5,743 nt of DNA from Elusimicrobiota bacterium. GTDB lineage: Bacteria; RUG730. Numbering within the stretch: the stretch's first letter is position 1; every line of letters starts with the position of its first letter. The stretch is from NCBI GenBank assembly GCA_031259185.1, contig JAIRLV010000252.1, forward strand, positions 1 to 5,743. The letters are read 5' to 3'. Positions 1 through 5,743 of this stretch are shown piece after piece. A program made the position numbers and the translations under genes. The notes below the pieces were generated by a model. The model did not search any database. It was not told where the DNA came from and saw only the letters and a list, made by a program, of their open reading frames with translations.

Positions 1-461
1 ATTTCTGGATTAGCCGGATTATTGAATTGTTGCAAAATAAAAGAATTTTTGATTTCGTTTAATAAACTTTCAGCTTTTTTTATAGCTCCTTTCATTCCTT
101 CTGCTCCCGGAGTTAAAACTAATTTCGCTCCAAATATTGCTAATAATTTTCTTCTTTCAATACTCATCGTGTCTGGCATAGTCAAAATTAATTTATATCC
201 TTTTGAAGCTGCAATAAATGCTAATCCAATCCCAGTATTCCCGCTAGTAGGTTCTATAATTGTCGTATCTTTATTTAAAATACCTTTTTTTTCAGCATCT
301 TCTATCATTGAAAGCGCTATTCTGTCTTTTACGCTTGACAATGGATTAAACGATTCTAATTTAACAAGAATTGTTGCTTCTAATTCTTTCGTCAAGTTAT
401 TTATTCGGACTAATGGAGTATTCCCTATAGTTTTTGTTATATCAGAAAATATTCTACTCAT
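1..461 (-). CDS. cysK: Cysteine synthase (O-acetylserine sulfhydrylase), 3' end cut by window edge
   Basis: Cytoplasmic PLP enzyme that makes L-cysteine from O-acetylserine and sulfide. Only the first 153 codons are present; the family is usually about 300-310 residues, so roughly the C-terminal half lies outside the window. Seen directly: the N-terminal block IGNTPLVRI (residues 12-20), the block [11 protein letters not shown] (39-49) with the PLP-binding lysine at K45, the phosphate/substrate loop PTSGNTG (71-77), and the fold-type II continuation with [13 protein letters not shown] (95-107). The ATG at 461-459 is set by a strong AGGAGG (complement of 470-475) eight bases upstream, and the protein starts where the family normally does. 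It lies downstream of metY on the same strand, but a 337-bp gap with a hairpin and a candidate promoter suggests separate transcription. CysM or cystathionine beta-synthase-like relatives are possible; the motif wording fits CysK best. Confidence 0.95.
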   Translation of the reverse strand, partial: MSRIFSDITKTIGNTPLVRINNLTKELEATILVKLESFNPLSSVKDRIALSMIEDAEKKGILNKDTTIIEPTSGNTGIGLAFIAASKGYKLILTMPDTMSIERRKLLAIFGAKLVLTPGAEGMKGAIKKAESLLNEIKNSFILQQFNNPANPE

Positions 462-565
462 ATTCTCTTCCTCCTTTTTTTTGTAATTTTTAAATTATAA
501 TTAATATTATTAACTTGAAAATTTACATAATTTTATTTATTAAATAAAACATTTTTTTATAAATT

Positions 566-600
566 TGTATATTTTTTGATGAAAAAATTATCAATATCAA
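566..600 (-). promoter_or_regulatory. Candidate cysK promoter with doubled -35 hexamer
   Basis: On the minus strand, TTGATA (complement of 589-594) is followed by exactly 17 bases and TATACA (566-571). A second TTGATA abuts it (595-600), giving a tandem TTGATATTGATA. The start point would be near 559, leaving a leader of about 98 nt before the cysK ATG. An 8-bp inverted repeat (573-580 with 596-603) brackets the -35 and could be an operator. The -35 matches consensus at 5 of 6 positions and the -10 at only 4 of 6; in such AT-rich DNA chance matches are common. Confidence 0.4.
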
Positions 601-696
601 AAAGTATTATTCTATTTATTTGATTAAAAGTAATAATTTTGTTTAAATTAATATAATATGACGTATCAATAGAAAATATGTTATAATATAAAGATA

Positions 697-727
697 TGCT
701 TGCATAGATAATTAAACTATGCAAGCA
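697..727 (-). terminator. Hairpin downstream of metY, probable terminator
   Basis: Perfect 11-bp stem (697-707 pairing with 717-727) around a 9-base loop, about 72 nt past the metY stop. It is a local GC-richer island in very AT-rich surroundings. Read leftwards, the stem is followed by a U-rich but interrupted stretch (UAUCUUUAUAUU), weaker than a classical U-tract. The same 5' arm can also pair with a second copy of GCAAGC to the right (696-703 with 728-735, 8 bp), which is immediately followed by a T-rich run on the plus strand. The element could therefore also stop rightward transcription. Confidence 0.5.
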
Positions 728-798
728 GCAAGCATTTTCTATTCTACGATTTCAAAATTATATTTTTTAATCTCTTAACTAAAATATTTTTTAATTAA

Positions 799-2091
<1,293 letters not shown>

Positions 2092-2130
2092 TTATCCCTC
2101 CATTTAATTTTTATAATTTATTTTTAAATA

Positions 2131-2156
2131 CATACTATAAATATATGTTTAGTATG
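2131..2156. promoter_or_regulatory. Operator-like inverted repeat at the metY start point
   Basis: CATACTA (2131-2137) and TAGTATG (2150-2156) form a perfect 7-bp inverted repeat separated by 12 bases. It begins one base after the minus-strand -10 hexamer and covers the predicted metY start point (about 2151), where a bound repressor would block transcription. The outer arm lies at or upstream of the start point, so it is better read as a DNA-binding site than an RNA hairpin. The regulator is unknown; a sulfur-responsive Rrf2/CymR-type or LysR-type protein is a guess from context. Confidence 0.5.
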
Positions 2157-2157
2157 G

Positions 2158-2186
2158 ATTATAAATTATTTTAAGTAATTTGTCAA
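2158..2186 (-). promoter_or_regulatory. metY promoter, full sigma-70 consensus
   Basis: On the minus strand TTGACA (complement of 2181-2186), a 17-base spacer, then TATAAT (complement of 2158-2163): both hexamers and the spacing are perfect consensus. T/A runs upstream (2191-2220) could serve as an UP-like element. Start expected near 2151, giving a leader of about 60 nt that ends in the metY ribosome binding site; this is too short for a SAM riboswitch or T-box. Confidence 0.85.
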
Positions 2187-2411
2187 GAAAAATTTTTTTT
2201 ATTATAAATTTTATTTTTTTATTATATCACATAAATCATAACAAAATTTTTTTTAATCGTATATATTATTAATATTTTAGGAAATTTAAAACTAACGAAA
2301 AAAATTTATTATAATTATATTTAAAGTTTAATATATTCATACAAAATTTGAATTGATGTTTAGCATATTTATAATAAGTGAAATTATTTCTTATGAAAAT
2401 CTATTTATAGA

Positions 2412-2440
2412 TTGACTTTTTATTCTCTTTTGTATTTAAT
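2412..2440 (+). promoter_or_regulatory. Candidate xseA-direction promoter
   Basis: TTGACT (2412-2417), 17 bases, TTTAAT (2435-2440): each hexamer is 5 of 6 to consensus at ideal spacing. The start would be near 2447, about 250 nt upstream of xseA. A palindrome (TTTCATATGAAA, 2464-2475) lies in the early transcribed region. Other weaker combinations exist at 2348-2375 and 2635-2663, so which one drives xseA is uncertain. Confidence 0.4.
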
Positions 2441-2461
2441 TTTATATAATTTGCTTTCATA

Positions 2462-2477
2462 TGTTTCATATGAAAAT
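2462..2477 (+). promoter_or_regulatory. Degenerate parS-like palindrome
   Basis: TGTTTCATATGAAAAT matches 13 of 16 positions of the exact repeat found at 4124 and 5038. Its core TTTCATATGAAA (2464-2475) is a perfect 12-bp palindrome, and TTTCATATG is repeated in tandem (2455-2463, 2464-2472). It could be a weak ParB site or a chance palindrome in AT-rich DNA. Confidence 0.3.
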
Positions 2478-2696
2478 TTTATTGTTTCTCAATTTTTTCT
2501 TAATTTCATATTTATGTTCTATATTTTTTTCTATTGTCGTTTTTTTTATTTTTTTATCCTTGAGAATCAAAAAATTTAAAATAAAATAATTTTTTAAATT
2601 TTTAAAAATAAAAAAGTTTGTTTTTTTAATAATTTTGTAATATATTAATAATTATAGTAATATATAAAAGTATTCATTTTAAAATGAGAAAATTTT

Positions 2697-4088
2697 ATGA
2701 CAAAAAATAAAAATAAAAATATTTATTATGGGGATTTATTTATTGAGTCAAATGATGAAATACTAGATCATTCATTAGGACAAAAAAAGACAAAAAAAAA
2801 TAAAAAAAGTAATTATATTCAAAAATTAGGGAATGAAGCTTTAGCGAATAAATTAGATCCAAGTTTCCCTGACAGACATATTTTTCAAGTTAGTGAAATT
2901 AACGAGATTTTGAAAGAACTTTTGGAACAAACATTTGCTGAAGTTTGGATACAAGGTGAAATTTCAAATAGCAAATTACATACAAGTGGACATTTTTATT
3001 GCTCTCTAAAAGATGAAAACTCACAATTAAAAGCTATAATGTTTAAACAATTATATAATTATTTAAAATTTGAACCAAAAGATGGTATGAAAGTTTTAGT
3101 AAAAGGCAATATCTCTTGTTTTGTAAAAGCAGGGACTTATCAAGTAAATATTATTTATATGGAACCTCAAGGGATAGGGGCTTTGCAGCTTGCATTTGAA
3201 CAATTAAAAGAAAAACTTTTTAAAGAAGGTCTTTTTGATGCGATTCATAAAAAGCCAATTCCATTATTTCCACAAAAAATAGGCGTTATTACCTCGCCAA
3301 CAGGCGCGGCGATTAGAGATATTTTAGCAGTTTTGAAAAGACGTTATTCAAATTTAAATATAATAATTTATCCAGTCAAAGTACAGGGTGATAGCGCAAA
3401 ATTTGAAATAGTTGAGGCTTTGAGTTATTTTAATAATGTTAAGGATGAATTTGAAAAAGTTGATGTTATTTTACTTGGGCGAGGGGGAGGCAGTATAGAG
3501 GATTTATGGGCTTTCAATGAGGAAATAGTTGCTAGAGCAATTTTTAAATCTGATATTCCCATCATTTCTAGCGTTGGACATGAAATAGATTTTGTGATTT
3601 CAGATTTTGTTGCAGATATGAGAGCGCCGACTCCCTCAGCAGGAGCAGAGATTCTTATAAAAGATAAAACAGAAATAAAATCAAAATTAAATTTTTTAAC
3701 TCATAATTTACAAACGAATTTAAAATCAATAATAAATAATTATGAGAAAAAGTTAAAAATCTTACAAAACACTAGCCTATTAAAAAACCCGTATTTATTT
3801 TTTTTAGAAAAAATACAAACTTTGGACCTTTTTACAGAAAACCTAATTAAAAATATTGAAAAAAAAATAGAATATTGCTATCATAAAAAAGAAATATTGC
3901 AAGCAAGATTATTTGCAAGTTCATCTGAAAAAATATTAGAAAAAGGATATTTTGTTTTAAAAGATAATTCAGATAATATTTTAAATATGGATCAAATAGA
4001 GTGTTTAAAAGAGAATGAAAAAATAAAATTTATAAATAAAAAGTATGAAATTTTTTGTAGAGTTTTGAAAAAAATAAAAAAATTTTGA
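2697..4088 (+). CDS. xseA: Exodeoxyribonuclease VII large subunit, with N-terminal extension
   Basis: Catalytic subunit of exonuclease VII, which with several XseB subunits degrades single-stranded DNA from both ends in repair. 463 residues; typical XseA is about 400-450. Order: an extra Lys/Asn-rich stretch (1-59), then the usual family start at HIFQVSEINEILK (61-73), the OB-fold with VWIQGEISN (83-91), the catalytic core with IGVITSPTGAAIRDIL (195-210), LLGRGGGSIEDLW (259-271) and SSVGHEIDFVISDFVADMRAPTPSAGAE (291-318), then a helical coiled-coil-like region (about 320-410) and the closing beta-rich tail LEKGYFVLKD (414-423). The ATG at 2697 is the only standard start that includes the whole domain: no in-frame ATG, GTG or TTG lies just before residue 61. 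Its ribosome binding site is weak (only GAG at 2686-2688). xseB, often next to xseA, is not in the window. Gene identity is firm; the role of the extension is unknown. Confidence 0.95.
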   Translation: MTKNKNKNIYYGDLFIESNDEILDHSLGQKKTKKNKKSNYIQKLGNEALANKLDPSFPDRHIFQVSEINEILKELLEQTFAEVWIQGEISNSKLHTSGHFYCSLKDENSQLKAIMFKQLYNYLKFEPKDGMKVLVKGNISCFVKAGTYQVNIIYMEPQGIGALQLAFEQLKEKLFKEGLFDAIHKKPIPLFPQKIGVITSPTGAAIRDILAVLKRRYSNLNIIIYPVKVQGDSAKFEIVEALSYFNNVKDEFEKVDVILLGRGGGSIEDLWAFNEEIVARAIFKSDIPIISSVGHEIDFVISDFVADMRAPTPSAGAEILIKDKTEIKSKLNFLTHNLQTNLKSIINNYEKKLKILQNTSLLKNPYLFFLEKIQTLDLFTENLIKNIEKKIEYCYHKKEILQARLFASSSEKILEKGYFVLKDNSDNILNMDQIECLKENEKIKFINKKYEIFCRVLKKIKKF

Positions 4089-4117
4089 AAAAATTATTAA
4101 AGATATAAATATAGCAA

Positions 4118-4145
4118 TATAAATGTTTCACATGAAACATTTATA
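4118..4145 (+). promoter_or_regulatory. parS: parS-like site 1 (28-bp inverted repeat)
   Basis: The core TGTTTCACATGAAACA (4124-4139) differs from the chromosomal parS consensus TGTTNCACGTGAAACA at one centre base. Flanks extend the arms to 13 perfect base pairs each (TATAAATGTTTCA and TGAAACATTTATA) around a CA centre. It sits between xseA and the peptidase gene. It could fold as an RNA hairpin but has no T-run after it. The exact repeat of the core at 5038 and the parA gene beside that copy favour a ParB-binding role; this is inference, not proof. Confidence 0.65.
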
Positions 4146-4171
4146 AATTATATGATAATTTATAGAAAACC

Positions 4172-5026
4172 ATGAAAAATCAAAAAAAAAAATTATTTTT
4201 GATATATTTTTTTATATTATTGATATTTACTAGAAGTAATATTTTAGCAAATCCAAATTTTTACGAATTTGAGCAATACGAGTTTTTAGAAAAAATTCCT
4301 AAATTTGAAGATAACTTTTTTGATACATGGATGATATATAATTCTTTTAATTTTGAAATTTATTATTATAATGAAATTGCAGTTGCGAACGCGATAAAAT
4401 ATATAGATAAGGCTTATGATTTTATAATAAAAGATTTGGATTATATGTTTTATATTATTTCAAAAAAAATAAAAATATATATATACAAAAATCAAAGAGA
4501 TTATGTAAGAAAAACCGGAATAAATGGCTGGGCTGCTGGGCATGCTGATATCAGAAGAAATACAATTTATAGTTTTGAACAAGAAAATTTATTAGAAAAC
4601 GTTCTAGTACATGAATTAACTCATTTAATTTTTGATAGTTATATGGGATATCCTAGAAGTATGTCAATAAATTGGCTACATGAAGGTCTTGCGGTTTATG
4701 AAGATAAGCAGTTTTTGAAAAAAAAATGGAATTTAAAAGACTTAAAAAAAACTTCTCCACCTCATTTAAAAGAGATTTTTAAAACGCATACTGGATTGGA
4801 AACAAATGAAAGTAAAATTTCCATATGGTATATACAAGTTGGGACAATTATAGCCTTTTTGTTTTCACTAGATAGAACAGGTTTCAAAATTTTTTGTGAA
4901 AATTTAAAAAAATATAAAAATGTTGAAGTCGCTTTAAACGCTACATATCCTTGGGATTTTAAAACAGTAAACGAATTAGATAAAAAATGGAGAAAATGGC
5001 TATATGAACAACCAGACATTATATAA
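4172..5026 (+). CDS. Predicted secreted HExxH metallopeptidase (peptidase MA-like gluzincin)
   Basis: Not a gene I can name. The 284-residue product starts with a signal-peptide pattern: basic n-region (KNQKKK, 2-7), hydrophobic core (about 8-19), possible cleavage after A26 (NILA/NP). There is no lipobox cysteine, so export with signal peptidase I cleavage, or retention by the N-terminal segment, is likely. The zinc-binding helix VLVHELTHLIF (144-154) carries H147, E148 and H151, and NWLHEGLAVYED (167-178) supplies the probable third ligand E171, 20 residues on. This spacing and the WLxEGLA wording match the gluzincin peptidase MA superfamily. Upstream, residues 95-133 form a beta-rich segment ending in GHADIRRNTIY, as in that family. 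The hydrophobic stretch 222-233 is probably a buried helix. Start ATG at 4172 has no clear Shine-Dalgarno sequence and is closely followed by an 11-A tract (4182-4192). It lies 83 bp after xseA and 50 bp before parA, flanked by parS-like sites. The substrate is unknown. Confidence 0.8.
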   Translation: MKNQKKKLFLIYFFILLIFTRSNILANPNFYEFEQYEFLEKIPKFEDNFFDTWMIYNSFNFEIYYYNEIAVANAIKYIDKAYDFIIKDLDYMFYIISKKIKIYIYKNQRDYVRKTGINGWAAGHADIRRNTIYSFEQENLLENVLVHELTHLIFDSYMGYPRSMSINWLHEGLAVYEDKQFLKKKWNLKDLKKTSPPHLKEIFKTHTGLETNESKISIWYIQVGTIIAFLFSLDRTGFKIFCENLKKYKNVEVALNATYPWDFKTVNELDKKWRKWLYEQPDII

Positions 5027-5037
5027 TTTTACTTAAA

Positions 5038-5053
5038 TGTTTCACATGAAACA
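5038..5053 (+). promoter_or_regulatory. parS: parS-like site 2, in the parA leader
   Basis: TGTTTCACATGAAACA, identical to the core at 4124-4139 and in the same orientation; with flanking bases the exact repeat is 20 bp (4120-4139 and 5034-5053). Here the arms are 7 bp around the CA centre and the outer flanks do not pair. It lies 23 bp before the parA start codon and about 10 bp after a TATAAT at 5022-5027, so binding here could also affect parA expression. One centre base differs from the parS consensus TGTTNCACGTGAAACA. Confidence 0.7.
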
Positions 5054-5076
5054 ATTTAAATTACAAGGAGAAACAT

Positions 5077-5743
5077 GTGAATATAATCGCAGTTGCCAAT
5101 CAAAAAGGTGGAGTCGGGAAAACCACAACAAGCGTAAACTTATCAGCGAGTTTAGCATACTTAGGAGCAGAAACTTTATTAATTGATATGGATTCACAAG
5201 CAAATTGTACTAGTGGTTTAGGATTTGAAAAAAATAATATAAAAAAAACTATTTATGATGTTATAATTGGAGAAAAAAATATAGAAGAAGTCATTTTGCC
5301 TACAGATATCGACTGGTTAGATATAATCCCAGCTTCAATTGATTTAGTTGGGGCTGAGGTTGAAATTATTCAATTAGAAGAAAAAGAATACATTTTAAAA
5401 AATGCTTTAAAAAAAATTGCTTATCAATATGATTATATTATAATCGATTGCCCTCCATCTCTTGGGATGTTAACTTTAAATAGTTTAAATGCGAGTAATA
5501 ATGTTTTAATTCCAATTCAATGCGAGTATTATGCTTTAGAGGGATTGGGACAACTTTTAAATACAATAAAAGCAGTAAAAGAACATTTTAATAAAGAATT
5601 AGATATAGAAGGTGTTGTTATGACAATGTTCGATAGTAGAGTGAATTTGAACAAAGAAGTTATTGAAAATGTAAAAAAATATTTTTTACAAAAAGTGTGT
5701 AATACAATCATTCCTAGGAATATAAAACTTGCAGAAGCTCCGA
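5077..5743 (+). CDS. parA: Chromosome-partitioning ATPase ParA/Soj, 3' end cut by window edge
   Basis: Cytoplasmic, nucleoid-binding, Walker-type ATPase that works with ParB bound at parS to segregate replicated origins; in some bacteria it also influences DnaA. 222 codons are present out of the usual 250-260. Seen: deviant Walker A KGGVGKTT (10-17) with signature lysine K10 and K15, the A' motif LLIDMDSQAN (34-43) with D39, Walker B YIIIDCPPS (120-128) with D124, and the family block PRNIKLAEAP (213-222) at the edge. The start is GTG at 5077: AAGGAG (5065-5070) sits six bases upstream, the nearest upstream in-frame codon of note is a stop at 5047, and the ATG at 5075 reads straight into TGA. 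A TATAAT at 5022-5027 overlaps the end of the peptidase gene but lacks a good -35, so co-transcription with the upstream genes is possible. parB is expected next, outside the window. MinD is excluded by the QAN and CPPSLGMLTLNSL wording. Confidence 0.95.
   Translation, partial: MNIIAVANQKGGVGKTTTSVNLSASLAYLGAETLLIDMDSQANCTSGLGFEKNNIKKTIYDVIIGEKNIEEVILPTDIDWLDIIPASIDLVGAEVEIIQLEEKEYILKNALKKIAYQYDYIIIDCPPSLGMLTLNSLNASNNVLIPIQCEYYALEGLGQLLNTIKAVKEHFNKELDIEGVVMTMFDSRVNLNKEVIENVKKYFLQKVCNTIIPRNIKLAEAP

Larger units (their letters stand above)
462..798. other. Intergenic region between metY and cysK
   Basis: 337 bp without a convincing gene. It contains, from the metY side, the hairpin at 697-727, a possible plus-strand promoter (ATGACG at 658-663, 18 bases, TATAAT at 682-687), the candidate cysK promoter at 566-600, and the cysK ribosome binding site at 470-475. 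GC is about 9% (16 of 180 counted) over 481-660 and rises across the hairpin. No T-box or SAM-riboswitch core was recognised. Confidence 0.7.

Noticed and set aside
22-486. Open plus-strand frame of 154 codons
   Set aside because: Exactly antisense to cysK, whose motifs are unmistakable, and without a ribosome binding site.
462-690. T-box or SAM riboswitch upstream of cysK
   Set aside because: No T-box core or structured GC-bearing aptamer was seen in a region of about 9% GC.
2460-2575. Lys/Asn-rich open stretch of about 35 codons on the minus strand
   Set aside because: No ATG or ribosome binding site, and random frames in 12% GC DNA translate to exactly this kind of Lys/Asn/Ile string.
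2101-2700. Replication origin
   Set aside because: AT content would suit an unwinding element, but no cluster of TTATNCACA boxes was seen; the nearest look-alike (TTATCCTTG, around 2555) has several mismatches.
2684-2710. Mini-ORF (MRKFYDKK) overlapping the xseA start, and a similar one at 4152-4175 overlapping the peptidase start
   Set aside because: Eight and seven codons, no Shine-Dalgarno sequence; such overlaps are expected by chance in AT-rich DNA. Translational coupling cannot be excluded but is unsupported.
3478-3491. G-rich run, possible G-quadruplex
   Set aside because: It encodes the conserved GRGGGS motif of XseA; the G-runs are explained by glycine codons.
4118-4145. Rho-independent terminator after xseA
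   Set aside because: The hairpin is AT-rich and has no following T-run, and its core recurs exactly before parA, which fits a protein-binding site better.
4762-5019. Open minus-strand frame of 85 codons
   Set aside because: Antisense to the peptidase gene, with no family resemblance or start signal.
4120-5053. Small mobile element bounded by the 20-bp direct repeats
   Set aside because: There is no transposase or integrase, and the repeats are internally palindromic parS-like sites rather than target duplications.
5529-5711. Open minus-strand frame of 60 codons
   Set aside because: Antisense to parA; low-complexity and without a start signal.

Overview
The window reads as chromosomal DNA of a very AT-rich bacterium using the standard code: TGA ends xseA and tryptophan is TGG, so it is not a Mycoplasma/Spiroplasma-type code. 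Hand counts of sampled 60-base lines give about 26-27% GC in the right-hand genes, about 35% in metY, and 12% (72 of 600) in the gap at 2101-2700. Together with the gene content this suits a low-GC fusobacterium (Leptotrichia/Sneathia-like) or a low-GC Firmicute. That placement is an inference; nothing in the window proves the taxon.

Left half, minus strand (1-2088): two sulfide-fixing PLP enzymes, transcribed leftwards. metY (O-acetylhomoserine sulfhydrylase, complete) comes first. A 337-bp gap follows, holding a terminator-like hairpin and a candidate cysK promoter, and then cysK (cysteine synthase), which runs off the left edge. metY has a full-consensus promoter (TTGACA-17-TATAAT) with an operator-like inverted repeat over its predicted start point. 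The two enzymes make homocysteine and cysteine from acetylated serine/homoserine and sulfide. The metY control region has no room for a riboswitch, so repression at the DNA level is likelier.

Middle (2089-2696): a divergent intergenic region of about 12% GC. It holds the metY promoter/operator on its left side and candidate rightward promoters, one followed by a palindrome related to the parS-like sites further right.

Right half, plus strand (2697-5743): xseA (exonuclease VII large subunit, with an unusual N-terminal extension of about 60 residues), a predicted secreted HExxH metallopeptidase, and parA/soj (chromosome-partitioning ATPase, GTG start, cut by the right edge). These three are collinear with gaps of 83 and 50 bp. 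Each gap carries the same 16-bp sequence, TGTTTCACATGAAACA, close to the chromosomal parS consensus TGTTNCACGTGAAACA. The most notable signal is therefore this pair of parS-like sites, in the same orientation 914 bp apart, flanking an uncharacterised peptidase gene just upstream of parA, with a degenerate third copy before xseA. parB would be expected just beyond the right edge. I saw no tRNA, rRNA, CRISPR array or insertion sequence.
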